Assembly: GCA_028277515.1 (NCBI GenBank)
Contig: JANQGC010000155.1
Span: 1-64,000, forward strand
Length of the DNA stretch: 64,000 nt
Direction of reading: 5' to 3'
DNA from: Anaerolineae bacterium
GTDB lineage: Bacteria; Chloroflexota; Anaerolineae; Promineifilales; Promineifilaceae
This document shows, piece by piece, positions 41,862 to 51,671 of the stretch; within the stretch, counting starts at the first letter, position 1; the number at the start of each line of letters is the position of its first letter. The position numbers and the translations under genes are program-made. The notes beneath the pieces were generated by a model. It was not told the origin of the DNA. It saw only the letters and a list, made by a program, of their open reading frames with translations, and made no database searches.

Positions 41862-44483
41862 TTAACCCCCAACAGCGAAAATGAATACCCCATTTTGACC
41901 GAAGACCATATCCAATTGCGGGTTACGTGATAAAACTGCCGGGTCGAAATACCCTCCTTTTTTACCCACAAATATATGGGTAATACCTTGTTCTTTCAAC
42001 CATTGGGCCTGTGCCGGGTCAGACCAATCAGATTGAGTTGCGGCATCTAGATTGAATTCGCGCACAAAGCGGAAGAGATCAGGATTATAAATATGGTCGA
42101 TGGGCGGCGTCGTTGCTGCCCGCCCGGTCAACGGAACAATCCAGGCCCCACCATCGGCCGCTGCCCAGGTCTCGCCCAACCACTGCCAGCTATTGACAGC
42201 CAACGTAGTATCAGCCGGCAGATTGGCATCCAACCATTGCAAAGCAATTAAATCTTCCTCCTTCGCGAGAATCGTTTGGGCGTTCAAAATCGTGATCTGC
42301 TGGCGAACACCAAACAACAACATCCCGCCAACCAAGGCTCCCAGGATGAGAGCGCCTACGGTCTGTAAGAGCCAATGCTGCTCGACCAGCCAGTTCCACA
42401 AAGGAGCGAAAAGCAGGGCTAAAAAAATGGCCAGGGGCACAAACAGAATGATATACATACTGTTGAGGTTGACCAGGGATGTAAGGGGCAGGCCCACTCT
42501 ATCGGCCGATAGCAGCAAGAATAGTATTCCTACCCATAACAATAATAGAAGGGGCGCCGTCGCCCAGGTTCTGCGCCGGAACAAGGCAACTATCAATAAG
42601 ACAACACCGGCCAAAGCAGCGGCGATAAAGGCCTGTTCCCAACCGGTCTGCACATAGTTTGTTGGGAAATTATTGTAATTAGGAATAGTCTGGCCAATGC
42701 GTTGAATCGGATTGGAATCCATGACAAGCTGCACAAGGCGAGGTGCCGACAGCAAAACCCCAAACGCGACCGCCGCAGCTAACCAGCGTGTGTTTCGTCC
42801 CCGGCTAAAAATCCAGACAAGCAAGGGAAACGGCAAATAGTAAAGAAACACGCGGAAGTGGGTTAAAAATAAACCAGCCGCCAGCAAGGCCACGAACCAC
42901 CACATGCGCTGCCACCCACCATTATCCCGGATGAGACGCCAGGTGAGGGCCAATAGAATGGGTAAAAGAAAAACTGCCGTTAACTGTGTGAAGCGCCCCC
43001 AGGTCGCATAATAGGCCGGGAAAAAGAAAGGGATAGCAACTAAGAACGCGGCGAGCAAGGCCGGCGCGCGCCGGCGAATAAAGAGCCAAACGGCCGCGTA
43101 AAGCGCCAGGGGAACCAGGGCATTTAACAATTGGCCAAAATTGAGCAGCAAACGAGGCAAAGACCAATTGCTGACAATTGATAAATTGGCTGCTAACGTA
43201 TGAAAGCCGAAATGATAGGGAAAACGATCCACCGGCAGGTAAGGTTCATAATCCGCGATCGTTTGCCCGCTTGAAGACATCACGGCCGTGATCAACGCGT
43301 GCCGGCTGGAATCGACCCAAGGGGGAAAGCTGACATCACGAACCGCCAATATTCGTACGGCAAAGCCCGCCAGGAGAATCGCCAGCAAGACCAGGTGAAC
43401 CGGACGCCAGGACATTGTCAGCGGCGGATGAGGGGCGAGAGATTGTATATCCTGGGCTTTATGCACCCTGTTGCGGCGCTCATTTCTATCGCGCAACCAT
43501 AGTAGGAGCACAGCCAACCACCCGGCAATTAGCACAAGGGAAAGGGACCAGGGTGCCCATGCGCCGCCGGCCAGGGTCAACCACATCCAGATTAAGGGCC
43601 AGGTAGCGATGCCTAAAGCGAGCGCCGCAGCCCACCAGACGGCCGGATCCCAGGGCCAGGCATCGCTACCCCTGTTTTCTTCTTTCTTGAGCGTCCCCAC
43701 CCAGCGGTAATGAAAGAGCAGCAGCAGTAAACAGCCAGGCATGGGCAGCATCATTAAGGCCAGGACAATAAACAATCCTTCTGCATATAAAGCTGCACCA
43801 AGTCCTTGCAGCGCCCCCCGCACCGTAAGCTGATATCGAGTCAAGAATCGCAGATCCTGCGCAGCAGTTGCCTGTGTATCTGGTTCATTATCCGCCCCGC
43901 TGATGATAATCTGCCCGTCCGGATAAACATCCAAACTGTATCCCCACACCGATACCAGGTTTTCTTCATTGCCGCTGATCTGCAAGGTGTATGGTTGTCC
44001 GGCCGAATCGTTCTGGCGGGAAACAGGTAAACGGAATTCCTGGTTGTGGATGACGGTGGCTGTGGACAATGTCTCTTCCACCAGCACATCACCATTTTCA
44101 TCAAACAGCCGCAGTGTTAAACGGCCGTCCCCGGCATCCGCTTCTTCTCCGTAGCGTGCCAACGTCACTTCAATCTCTTGCAAACCATCATGGCCGGCGA
44201 CAAAGCTTTGGGAAACGGTTAAATCTCCCTTAGGAATTGGCAAAGCCGTATCAATGCGCGACTGTTCACTGTCAACCTCTACCAGGTTGTCGAAGATGGC
44301 TTGAGCGGCCGTTGGATTGGCCCTCTCCCAAAAAAGGGCTGCACCGACTACAGTTAACGCTCCAGCGATGATGGCTGCCCACAGATAAAGTCGATTAAAT
44401 TGTGGGACCGGCTCTCCACGATACTGTACCTGGCTGCTGTTGAACCTCTCTTCCATCATGTCTTCGTCACTAAGGCTGATCAT
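41862..44483 (-). CDS. Large polytopic membrane protein, GT-C-like topology
   Basis: An integral membrane protein of about 873 residues. One N-terminal helix (LYLWAAIIAGALTVVGAALFW) is followed by an extracytoplasmic beta-rich domain of about 200 residues. Then come about a dozen or more helices, and a soluble C-terminal domain with LQWLDANLPADTTLAVNSW and ITHIFVGKKGGYFDP. This layout resembles GT-C glycosyltransferases and related surface-polymer proteins. I see no family-defining acidic motif, so a sugar role is only inferred. The ATG at 44483 has CAGGGGC upstream and avoids overlap with the preceding gene; the open frame runs to 44654. It is probably cotranscribed with the small membrane protein before it. 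Confidence 0.75.
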   Translation of the reverse strand: MISLSDEDMMEERFNSSQVQYRGEPVPQFNRLYLWAAIIAGALTVVGAALFWERANPTAAQAIFDNLVEVDSEQSRIDTALPIPKGDLTVSQSFVAGHDGLQEIEVTLARYGEEADAGDGRLTLRLFDENGDVLVEETLSTATVIHNQEFRLPVSRQNDSAGQPYTLQISGNEENLVSVWGYSLDVYPDGQIIISGADNEPDTQATAAQDLRFLTRYQLTVRGALQGLGAALYAEGLFIVLALMMLPMPGCLLLLLFHYRWVGTLKKEENRGSDAWPWDPAVWWAAALALGIATWPLIWMWLTLAGGAWAPWSLSLVLIAGWLAVLLLWLRDRNERRNRVHKAQDIQSLAPHPPLTMSWRPVHLVLLAILLAGFAVRILAVRDVSFPPWVDSSRHALITAVMSSSGQTIADYEPYLPVDRFPYHFGFHTLAANLSIVSNWSLPRLLLNFGQLLNALVPLALYAAVWLFIRRRAPALLAAFLVAIPFFFPAYYATWGRFTQLTAVFLLPILLALTWRLIRDNGGWQRMWWFVALLAAGLFLTHFRVFLYYLPFPLLVWIFSRGRNTRWLAAAVAFGVLLSAPRLVQLVMDSNPIQRIGQTIPNYNNFPTNYVQTGWEQAFIAAALAGVVLLIVALFRRRTWATAPLLLLLWVGILFLLLSADRVGLPLTSLVNLNSMYIILFVPLAIFLALLFAPLWNWLVEQHWLLQTVGALILGALVGGMLLFGVRQQITILNAQTILAKEEDLIALQWLDANLPADTTLAVNSWQWLGETWAAADGGAWIVPLTGRAATTPPIDHIYNPDLFRFVREFNLDAATQSDWSDPAQAQWLKEQGITHIFVGKKGGYFDPAVLSRNPQLDMVFGQNGVFIFAVGG

Positions 44484-44526
44484 AACGCAGCCCCTGGAAG
44501 GCGTCCAATCGGTAAAGAAGGTATGG

Positions 44527-44913
44527 TTAACCGTCGCCAGTGTCGTATGGTTCTCGTTCCTGGCGCAGTTTTTTAATCTCCAAATCCTTTTGTTCAATTT
44601 CTTGCTTGAGGTTTTTGATCTGCAATTCGTGCAGCGCTGTTTCACGCCGGTCATCTCGCAATGCGAATATGGTCGTGACTATGAAACCGGCACCGGAGGT
44701 CACGGCCGAAACCACACCCAAGATGATATTCAGATTGGCGCCTTCATCCTCCGGCTCCTCAGGCTCATCCGGATCCAAGGGTATCAGGTCCGAACCGTTG
44801 CTTCCATCGGAGCCTAACGGAAATTCATTTCCAAATCCTGTAAAGATCAAGAAAAGTGAAACGATAAAGGCAACTCCCCAAAAGATGAGCAGTTTTGCGT
44901 ATCTTAAAGACAT
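44527..44913 (-). CDS. Small membrane protein with acidic loop and coiled coil
   Basis: A 128-residue protein that I cannot assign. Helix 1 (LLIFWGVAFIVSLFLIF) is followed by an acidic Gly/Asp/Pro/Glu loop (DPDEPEEPEDEG), helix 2 (IILGVVSAVTSGAGFIVTTIFAL) and a coiled-coil tail (ELQIKNLKQEIEQKDLEIKK). AGGAGAC precedes the ATG. It lies 43 bp upstream of the large membrane protein and may assemble with it. Confidence 0.75.
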   Translation of the reverse strand: MSLRYAKLLIFWGVAFIVSLFLIFTGFGNEFPLGSDGSNGSDLIPLDPDEPEEPEDEGANLNIILGVVSAVTSGAGFIVTTIFALRDDRRETALHELQIKNLKQEIEQKDLEIKKLRQEREPYDTGDG

Positions 44914-45017
44914 GGCCGTCTCCTGAAGAAAATTGAAATACTAATTCCTAAACGTCAAACGACTCGCTTTTGTTCCCTATCATAGCAGAGGATTCTCGAA
45001 TTTTGATGAGAATAATA

Positions 45018-45068
45018 TTGACAAAGGGGGGAAAATTGATAATATTGCCAATAGACCGACGGTCGGTC
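45018..45068 (+). promoter_or_regulatory. Promoter and TetR operator of the ABC-exporter operon
   Basis: -35 TTGACA (45018-45023), 16 bp, and -10 TAATAT (45040-45045). The perfect palindrome GACCGAC-G-GTCGGTC (45054-45068) lies at the predicted start of transcription. It resembles known TetR-family operators, and the first gene of the unit is a TetR regulator. Confidence 0.8.
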
Positions 45069-45104
45069 ATGTTCGATTTGGAATGAAAAACCAAGGAGAT
45101 CCAC

Positions 45105-45842
45105 ATGAGCAGAACCGTAAAAGCGCCCGAAGTTAGGCGCAACGAAATACTTGATAAAGCCCAGGAACTTTTTTATGCCAAGGGGTATGAACAGACATCC
45201 ATCCGCGACATTATAGACGGTGTGGGCATTGCCAAAGGCACGTTTTACCATTACTTCTCATCGAAAATTGAACTGCTAGATGAGTTAGTAGAAAGAATGA
45301 TTGTGCACATAGTTCAGTTGGTTGAACCTATTGTTGAGGACGCAGATTTGAACGCGCTTGAAAAATTTCATCTTTACTTCTCCACAATTGGGAGTTGGAA
45401 AATTGAAAACAAAGACTTCCTGATCGACCTGATGCAGGTTTTTTACAATGACGATAATGTTTTATTTCGTCACAAACTAAAAGCGGCCGCCCTTTCCATC
45501 ACGACCCCCTCGCTGAGCAAGATTATCCGCCAGGGCGTAAAAGAAGGTTGCTTTCAAACCCGTTATCCTGATGAAGTAAGTTCGGTTCTCTTTGAAGTTG
45601 GGCAATCTCTTGGTGATAGTCTGGCCAGCATGCTACTGGAAAACAACACCGATGAAAAAGCCTGGAGCGATGTTCATCGAAAGATCCAGGTCACACATTA
45701 TTCAATAGAGCGATTACTAGGTGCGCCGGAAGGATCGATAAATATCTATGAGTTCGATATCTTAAAACAATGGTTTGAATCGAGTGTGCATAAACAAAAG
45801 GCAGCAAACCAGGTGCCGGCAATGGTATACGCTTCCCATTGA
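45105..45842 (+). CDS. TetR/AcrR-family repressor
   Basis: A 245-residue one-component regulator. N-terminal helices include RRNEILDKAQELFYAKGYEQTSIRDIIDGVGIAKGTFYHYFSSK-type residues (TSIRDIIDGVGIAKGTFYHY is the HTH). The C-terminal part is a ligand-binding bundle of no known class. CAAGGAG precedes the ATG. It heads an operon with two FtsX permeases and an ATPase and very likely represses it through the palindrome in its promoter; the inducer is probably a substrate of the exporter. Confidence 0.92.
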   Translation: MSRTVKAPEVRRNEILDKAQELFYAKGYEQTSIRDIIDGVGIAKGTFYHYFSSKIELLDELVERMIVHIVQLVEPIVEDADLNALEKFHLYFSTIGSWKIENKDFLIDLMQVFYNDDNVLFRHKLKAAALSITTPSLSKIIRQGVKEGCFQTRYPDEVSSVLFEVGQSLGDSLASMLLENNTDEKAWSDVHRKIQVTHYSIERLLGAPEGSINIYEFDILKQWFESSVHKQKAANQVPAMVYASH

Positions 45843-45884
45843 AATATAGTCCTTTTTATAACCTGGTGATAAGGAGATAATGTT

Positions 45885-47114
45885 ATGGTCAAATATTTAA
45901 TAATGGCCTGGCGCAATATGTGGCGTAATTGGCGACGTACTTTAATTGCCACCATCGCCATCGTTTTGGGTATGATCCTGCTCATCTTCATGGATGCGAT
46001 AATTAGGGGATCCGATCAGGCTATTTACAGCAATGCCGTAAGACTGTATGGGGGTAACGTCCAGGTCCATGCCCCTGGGTTTCGCGATAAATCGAGCAAA
46101 CTACCCTTATTGCCCCTGGATAATTCGGATTTCGTCATTTCCAAAGTCAATGAAAAACCGAACGTTGTTAATGCGTCTAAACGCATCAACACAGGCGGAA
46201 TGATTAGCAGCCGCGAAGGGTCATACCCGGTAAGCATTACGGCAATCCAAGCGGACAATGAAGCCGCGGTCAGTCTGGTTGCCGAAAATATCAATGCGGG
46301 TCGCTTTTTAACAAGTGAAGATGGTGACTCGCTCCTCATCAGTCAAGAAATGGCAGATTTGTTAAATGCTTCGGTTGGAGATCGCATCACGTTATTGGGC
46401 AAGCGCAAAGATCAATCAATGCGCCAGCGTTCGATGACCATTGTCGGCATTTTTGACCTTGGTCTCGGCGATGCCGAAAAAGGGCTGGTATATATTAATT
46501 TGCCCGTCGCCCAGACCCTATATAACTTGCGTGACCAGGAGACGGAAGTAGCGATTACATTGGAACAGATTGGCCAGGAGGAAGAACTCATATCAAGCCT
46601 GGAAGGTGACCTCACCGGTTACGAGGTTGATTCCTTTTACGATTTACGCCCGGAAATTGGTGAAGTTTTAGCTCAAAAAGGTGTTTTTACTTCCGTTCTT
46701 GGTTTTATTGTGCTGCTCATGGCCAGCATTGGGATTCTTAATTTGATGTTGATGGCCGTGTACGAGCGCACCAGAGAAATGGGTGTGTTAGCAGCATTAG
46801 GTATGAAAGGACATCAGTTAATGGGGTTGTTTTTATTAGAAGGCATGTTTATCGGCCTGGTTGGCGCCATCATCGGCTGCTTCCTAAGCTGGCTGCTGGT
46901 CACGCTCATTGCCCAGGTTGGCATTGATTATTCATTAGCAGAAGGGACAGGTGACATCACCACTTTAATCGGCAATCGTTTGTATCCAAGCATTCCGGCC
47001 GCCAATATCATTTTTTACGGTATTGCTGTCGTGTTCATTGCTGCCCTGGCCTCTCTGTTCCCTGCCTGGCAGGCATCGCGTAACGAACCGGCGGAGTCCT
47101 TGCATCATATTTAG
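45885..47114 (+). CDS. MacB/FtsX-type ABC exporter permease (first copy)
   Basis: A 409-residue permease: N-terminal helix (TLIATIAIVLGMILLIFMDA), a large extracytoplasmic MacB_PCD domain, then three helices including GFIVLLMASIGILNLMLMAVYERTREMGVLAALGMKG, which is the FtsX core in condensed form. AAGGAG lies 10 nt before the ATG. It is paired with the next permease to form a heterodimer served by the ATPase at 48420. Confidence 0.9.
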   Translation: MVKYLIMAWRNMWRNWRRTLIATIAIVLGMILLIFMDAIIRGSDQAIYSNAVRLYGGNVQVHAPGFRDKSSKLPLLPLDNSDFVISKVNEKPNVVNASKRINTGGMISSREGSYPVSITAIQADNEAAVSLVAENINAGRFLTSEDGDSLLISQEMADLLNASVGDRITLLGKRKDQSMRQRSMTIVGIFDLGLGDAEKGLVYINLPVAQTLYNLRDQETEVAITLEQIGQEEELISSLEGDLTGYEVDSFYDLRPEIGEVLAQKGVFTSVLGFIVLLMASIGILNLMLMAVYERTREMGVLAALGMKGHQLMGLFLLEGMFIGLVGAIIGCFLSWLLVTLIAQVGIDYSLAEGTGDITTLIGNRLYPSIPAANIIFYGIAVVFIAALASLFPAWQASRNEPAESLHHI

Positions 47115-47124
47115 GAAAAGAGTG

Positions 47125-48354
47125 ATGGCAATTAAGAAATTGTGGGTAATCGCCTACCGGGATTTAGTCAGAAATCGCCGGCGTACATTGTTAACCCTTC
47201 TAGCAGTTGCTTTAGGGATGATGGTGCTGATTATGATGAGCAGCCTGATCGCCGGAATTGTCGCCGATGGGCTGCGCGATAATATCCGGCTGAATACCGG
47301 GCATTTGCAGCTGCGTGATGATTCTTATGAAATAGAAAAATTAAGCCTGTTGTCTCGTGATTTACTGCCAGACACCGCTGAATTAGTCGCCCAGGTAGAA
47401 GCGATCAGCGAGGTTCAATCGGCCGCGCCTGTTCTTTGGTCCAGCGGCGTGCTTAGCACCGTTCGGGAATCAACAGGGTTGCAAGTCACCGGAATTGATC
47501 CTACGGACACCTTTCATACCCCAATTCGCGAGAGTATGGTGACCGGTCGTTATCTGGCCCCGGATGACCGGGGACAAATTTTAATTGGGAGTAGGCTGGC
47601 CGAAGATATGGATATCAGCGTGGGAGAGCGGGTCAGCCTGGCCATGGGTGGCTCTAACGGCCAGGTCGATGAAGGAATTTTCACCGTTGCCGGCCTGTTC
47701 AGTACGGGCATCGTCAATTATGACCAAAACACAGTCATTATGCCTCTCGCTCAGGCACAGGCTTTCACCAACACCGGTGACAGAGCAAGCAGCATCATCA
47801 TTATGCTCAATGACCAGCAAGACACCGCGAATGTTGCCGCGAATCTGAGTGTCTCCGGCGTTCAGGTCCTTACCTGGGAAGATTTAAATGCCTTAGTCCT
47901 GACATTAATGGAAACAGCCGGGGCCTTTTACTATGTACTCTATATCATTGTTATCCTTGTTGTTGCGGTTTTAATTGCCAACACCTTGTTAATGTCCGTG
48001 TTTGAACGTACGCGTGAACTGGGCATCCTTTCTTCACTGGGCATGAAGGGTCGGGAGATCATGTTAATGGTCCTCTTTGAAGCCGTGATCCTGGCCTTAA
48101 TCGGTGTCGCCTTGGGATTGATGCTAGGTACGGTACTGGTGACCTACCTGGGAAATGTAGGCATTGAATTCAGCGCGGACGCTATGGGTACTGTGGAAGG
48201 GCTTGCCCTGGGAAGCAAGATGTATCCTGCTTTTGCCCCCGGTGATGCCGTGACCCTCTCCCTATTGATGCTTTTTATTGTGTCTCTTGTATCTATCTAT
48301 CCAGCCTGGTACGCAGCGCGGTTAGAACCGGTCAATGCTTTACATGCTTTATAG
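47125..48354 (+). CDS. MacB/FtsX-type ABC exporter permease (second copy)
   Basis: A 409-residue paralogue of the preceding permease: N-terminal helix (TLLTLLAVALGMMVLIMMSS), periplasmic domain, three C-terminal helices with NTLLMSVFERTRELGILSSLGMKG. The start is the ATG with AGGAAAAGAG before it, 10 bp after the first permease stop; a longer frame overlapping that gene lacks support. Tandem duplication followed by divergence is likely. Confidence 0.9.
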   Translation: MAIKKLWVIAYRDLVRNRRRTLLTLLAVALGMMVLIMMSSLIAGIVADGLRDNIRLNTGHLQLRDDSYEIEKLSLLSRDLLPDTAELVAQVEAISEVQSAAPVLWSSGVLSTVRESTGLQVTGIDPTDTFHTPIRESMVTGRYLAPDDRGQILIGSRLAEDMDISVGERVSLAMGGSNGQVDEGIFTVAGLFSTGIVNYDQNTVIMPLAQAQAFTNTGDRASSIIIMLNDQQDTANVAANLSVSGVQVLTWEDLNALVLTLMETAGAFYYVLYIIVILVVAVLIANTLLMSVFERTRELGILSSLGMKGREIMLMVLFEAVILALIGVALGLMLGTVLVTYLGNVGIEFSADAMGTVEGLALGSKMYPAFAPGDAVTLSLLMLFIVSLVSIYPAWYAARLEPVNALHAL

Positions 48355-48419
48355 GTGAAAGCTGTTTTTTCAGATAGTGTGCAAGACAAACACTTATTTT
48401 TAAGTAAAGAAGGATTCAA

Positions 48420-49124
48420 ATGCCAGTCATTGAACTAGAAAATGCAACAAAAATTTATAGCATTGGCGAGGTGGAAACACGCGCGTTGGATAATGTTTCT
48501 CTGTCAATCGAAGAAGGGGAATTCACGACAATCGTCGGTCCCTCTGGTTCGGGTAAGACGACCATGCTGCAATTAATGGGCGTCCTGGATAAACCGGACA
48601 GCGGTATTGTCAAAATAAATGGCAAGGATGTAAGCCAGTACAAGGCCAATGCACGCGCCGATTTGAGAAAAGAGACGATTGGTTTCATTTTCCAATTTTT
48701 TGCCCTCGTACCCGTGCTCAATGCCTATGAGAACGTTGAGCTGCCACTGCTGCTGAACAATATCAAAGCCTCCGAACGCCAAGAAAGGGTGATGAAATTA
48801 CTGGAAGCTGTGGGTCTTTCCGACCGGATAAATCATCGTCCGGATCAGTTGAGCGGTGGCCAGCAGCAGCGCGTGGCCATCGCTCGCGCCCTGGCCACCA
48901 ATCCTTCGCTAATCCTGGCCGATGAGCCAACAGCGAATCTGGACACGGAGAATGGGCAGCAGGCGATGGAAATCATGGTCCGTCTAAACGAGGAAACGGG
49001 AACCGCTTTTGTTTTCGCCACTCATGATCCGCGCGTTGTGTCATTTGCCCGACGTGTGGTGGAAATGCAGGACGGCCGTATCATCAATAATGGGTTGGCC
49101 GCCAACGGAAATAAAGAGAGCTGA
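48420..49124 (+). CDS. MacB/LolD-type ABC exporter ATPase
   Basis: ATPase of 234 residues driving the two permeases. Walker A is GPSGSGKTT, signature [15 protein letters not shown], Walker [14 protein letters not shown], and the switch [24 protein letters not shown] precedes the ATG. It is the last gene of the tetR-permease-permease-ATPase operon; no accessory membrane-fusion gene is seen. Confidence 0.93.
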   Translation: MPVIELENATKIYSIGEVETRALDNVSLSIEEGEFTTIVGPSGSGKTTMLQLMGVLDKPDSGIVKINGKDVSQYKANARADLRKETIGFIFQFFALVPVLNAYENVELPLLLNNIKASERQERVMKLLEAVGLSDRINHRPDQLSGGQQQRVAIARALATNPSLILADEPTANLDTENGQQAMEIMVRLNEETGTAFVFATHDPRVVSFARRVVEMQDGRIINNGLAANGNKES

Positions 49125-49128
49125 TTCT

Positions 49129-50547
49129 TTATTCTGTTTGCAAAACGGCTGCTAATGCGGGGATCGCCTGCGGGTCAGACAACAACCAGCGAGCAAACTC
49201 GTCATGCTCTAAATTATCGCGCCACTGGCGATATGTGCTGCGCTCCAGGTCACGATAAAAAAGGGCAACCACGAGCGGGTTTCCGCCACTTAGCGGGTAA
49301 GCATAATATACGGTGGTTAGAATTCCTGGCAGAGAGCCGTTCTTATAGCCCAAATTTGAAAAAAGCGCTTGATTGGCGTCGAATTGCATCGGCCATTCCA
49401 GAATGCGCCGGGCCGTGAAACTACTTTCGGGACTGCTCAGGCCGTTTTGGGCAATACGCGCCATGAGGCCGGCGTAATCCCGCGCACTGCCGTGGGCGTT
49501 GAACGCATGGCTGAACATGCGCTGCGCCTGGCCATTCGGCTCTCTCGTTCGCTGGCGCCAATCCACGGCCGCCTGGCGAAACTGCTCATCGTTGTTGAAC
49601 ATTTCTGTCAAGAGCATCACATCGCGCCCGTATTGCTCAGGATTAGCCATATATGATTCCCAGGCCTGGTACGAATTATCATATGCTGAAATATGGTTGG
49701 ACATGATTAAAAATTGCCCCAGGAAAGGACAGGGAGCTGTTTGGTTTTGTAAGCCAAGGTCCACGGCCGTCTCTTCAATTTCGCGCTGTCCTAGAAGTAA
49801 ATGCAAATAATCCGTTGCCGCATTCGAGCTTTGACTGATCATCATTCCAGGTACGCCATCTAATAACATGGCCTGGGGTTGGCCAAAAACACGGCCGTTT
49901 TCCTGTAAAGCGGTCAAAGCCCGCTCATGAGCGCCCAGATCGGTGTTGGGTAAATAAAAGGCATTCAGATCATCCAGCCAAACCGTGCTCGTCGGATCAA
50001 GCGTCCCATCCGAGACCGCTTCCGCATAAGCAACCAGGTGCAGCACCTTGACTACGGAAGCGAGGGGCATGGGTACGTCATCATTTAGAAAAGCGCCTTG
50101 ATCCTCTTCGCCCAGGCGATAAGCAGCCAGGCCAACCGTTTGTGGGTTTTCCAGCAGGTGCTCTAAAGCCGGTAAGGCCTCCTGTGGCACGCGTTCCAGT
50201 AATTCAGCCAACGCCTGGGGGTCCGGTTCCAGGTTTTCAACCAGGACTGTATTGTTTTGCGCCAAAATAGGAAGAACTTGGCCGCAAAGGGGCAGTGTCC
50301 CTCGCAGGACAACTTCGGGTGTAGGTGCGAAAACAATGCCTGTTGGGCTTGCAGTAGGGATCTCAAGGATTGGTGTTTTCCCAGCTTCCGCCGTCCCGGT
50401 TACAGGAGCAATGGTAGGTGGTGTACGAGATGGGGAAAGCGCTAAAGAAGATGCACCATCTTCGACATTTCTACAGGCGCCCACCCCAATTATTGAAGCC
50501 AATAATAAAAATAGGGTGAAGTATCGTCTAGCCAAAAAACAACTCAA
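49129..50547 (-). CDS. Class A beta-lactamase-fold serine hydrolase lipoprotein
   Basis: A 472-residue exported protein. A signal peptide ends in a lipobox-like G-V-G-A-C (Cys25). A Ser/Pro/Thr-rich linker leads to the hydrolase domain from about residue 135. The catalytic S-V-V-K is at 164-167 and the second motif S-S-N is at 240-242. The third motif, normally K-T-G, reads K-N-G in YKNGSLPG. This fits the Beta-lactamase2 group. It may be a PBP-like or signalling hydrolase rather than a resistance enzyme. The start is a TTG with GGAAAG 6 nt upstream. It is convergent with the ABC operon. Confidence 0.82.
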   Translation of the reverse strand: MSCFLARRYFTLFLLLASIIGVGACRNVEDGASSLALSPSRTPPTIAPVTGTAEAGKTPILEIPTASPTGIVFAPTPEVVLRGTLPLCGQVLPILAQNNTVLVENLEPDPQALAELLERVPQEALPALEHLLENPQTVGLAAYRLGEEDQGAFLNDDVPMPLASVVKVLHLVAYAEAVSDGTLDPTSTVWLDDLNAFYLPNTDLGAHERALTALQENGRVFGQPQAMLLDGVPGMMISQSSNAATDYLHLLLGQREIEETAVDLGLQNQTAPCPFLGQFLIMSNHISAYDNSYQAWESYMANPEQYGRDVMLLTEMFNNDEQFRQAAVDWRQRTREPNGQAQRMFSHAFNAHGSARDYAGLMARIAQNGLSSPESSFTARRILEWPMQFDANQALFSNLGYKNGSLPGILTTVYYAYPLSGGNPLVVALFYRDLERSTYRQWRDNLEHDEFARWLLSDPQAIPALAAVLQTE

Positions 50548-50627
50548 ATTGGACTTTCCATGTTATCCAAAAGCCGGGTTCGATTTGCGGGTTAGAAATA
50601 TGAGCAACCCACTTTTTGATATCGTAC

Positions 50628-50924
50628 TTAGCGGCCGTCATCGTTGACGACTTTCACCCCACGCCAGAAAGCGACATGATCTTTGATCCGCTTTGCCGCC
50701 TCAGATGGATCGGCATAATACCAGGCCGCATTTCGATTCACCTGGCCTTCAACTTCAATATCATAATAACTGGCAACCCCTTTCCAAGGGCAAACCGAGG
50801 AATGGCTGCTGTCCTGGAAATAATCCCAATTAACAGAATCATTGGGGAAATAGTGATTCCCTTCAACAACAGTTGTATTATTACTTTCAGCCAGAACGGC
50901 TCCATTCCAAATTGCTTGAGGCAT
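50628..50924 (-). CDS. DUF427 domain protein
   Basis: A small soluble protein of 98 residues of the DUF427 family. AIWNGAVLAESNNTTVVEGNHYFP is the typical opening. CPWKGVASYYDI and AAWYYADPSEAAKRIKDHVAFW contain the conserved Cys-Pro-Trp-K-G and Y-x-x-P motifs. AAAGGAG precedes the ATG. The function is not established. Confidence 0.9.
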   Translation of the reverse strand: MPQAIWNGAVLAESNNTTVVEGNHYFPNDSVNWDYFQDSSHSSVCPWKGVASYYDIEVEGQVNRNAAWYYADPSEAAKRIKDHVAFWRGVKVVNDDGR

Positions 50925-51037
50925 AATAAATTCTCCTTTCTAATAAATAAGATGACTCGACATTAACTACTCCATCTCATAAATGATTCTATTATGTGCC
51001 AGTCACTTAAAAGCTAGGTGTTAGAGGTAAAAAATTA

Positions 51038-51052
51038 AAGTGACTGTCACTT
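51038..51052. repeat. AAGTGACTGTCACTT palindrome after a stop codon
   Basis: A 15-bp perfect palindrome 1-2 bp past the stop of the methyltransferase gene. On the minus strand it is followed by TTAATTTTTT, so it can act as a terminator. Thirteen of its bases match the palindrome at 3512-3524, and AGTCACTT at 51001 is a further half-copy. Confidence 0.65.
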
Positions 51053-51053
51053 G

Positions 51054-51671
51054 TTATGCCGGCGAGTCTTTTTCTTTCGCTAAAACTATTAACTCCTCGA
51101 TTCCCTGTCGTGATGGAACAGAGTCATGCGGCTGTTCCCTTCTTTGCAAGCTGAAACCCCGATCTCGCAAAGCGTCGATCATATTATCCGGGGAGACGGT
51201 AAAAGGCGGACCACCAGGTCGCGTTCCAATGGGAAAAGCCAGGGCTGTGTAGATGCCTCCTGGCTTTAGCAGTCGCGACACAAGGTCAAAATATCCTTCT
51301 CTCTGCTCCGGATTGATGGCACAAAAGCAGGTATGTTCCAGGAGATAATCAAACGAATGATTGAGTTTATATGGCAGTGAAAAAATATCTTCCTGCAGAA
51401 TTTGAACAGGAGCATGAGCATCCTGAAGGCTACGCATAGCTTCAACTGCTTGCGGTGCAAAGTCGACGGCCGTCACCTCAAAACCGTTTTTGGCGAACAA
51501 TCGCGCATCAAAACCCCGCCCTGCCCCCAATACAATCATGCTGCCCGGCTCAAATTGACCGGAATCAATCAACCGTTTAAAAACCGGCGCTGGTTGGCCC
51601 AGGTCCCAGGGGGTATGGCCATCCCCATATTTACTATCCCAATAGATGGGCAAACTTGGGTTATCGCTCAT
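51054..51671 (-). CDS. Thiopurine S-methyltransferase-family methyltransferase
   Basis: SAM-dependent class I methyltransferase of 205 residues in the TPMT family. YWDSKYGDGHTPWDLGQPAP is the family N-terminus. SAM-binding VLGAGRGFDARLFAKNGFEVTAVD and LEHTCFCAINPEQREGY follow. It may methylate small thiols or toxic anions, but the substrate is unknown. No Shine-Dalgarno is obvious. A palindromic terminator candidate follows. Confidence 0.87.
   Translation of the reverse strand: MSDNPSLPIYWDSKYGDGHTPWDLGQPAPVFKRLIDSGQFEPGSMIVLGAGRGFDARLFAKNGFEVTAVDFAPQAVEAMRSLQDAHAPVQILQEDIFSLPYKLNHSFDYLLEHTCFCAINPEQREGYFDLVSRLLKPGGIYTALAFPIGTRPGGPPFTVSPDNMIDALRDRGFSLQRREQPHDSVPSRQGIEELIVLAKEKDSPA

Noticed and set aside
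47023..47124. Longer N-terminus for the second permease
   Set aside because: It would overlap the first permease by about 90 bp; the ATG at 47125 has a ribosome binding site and begins at the expected first helix.
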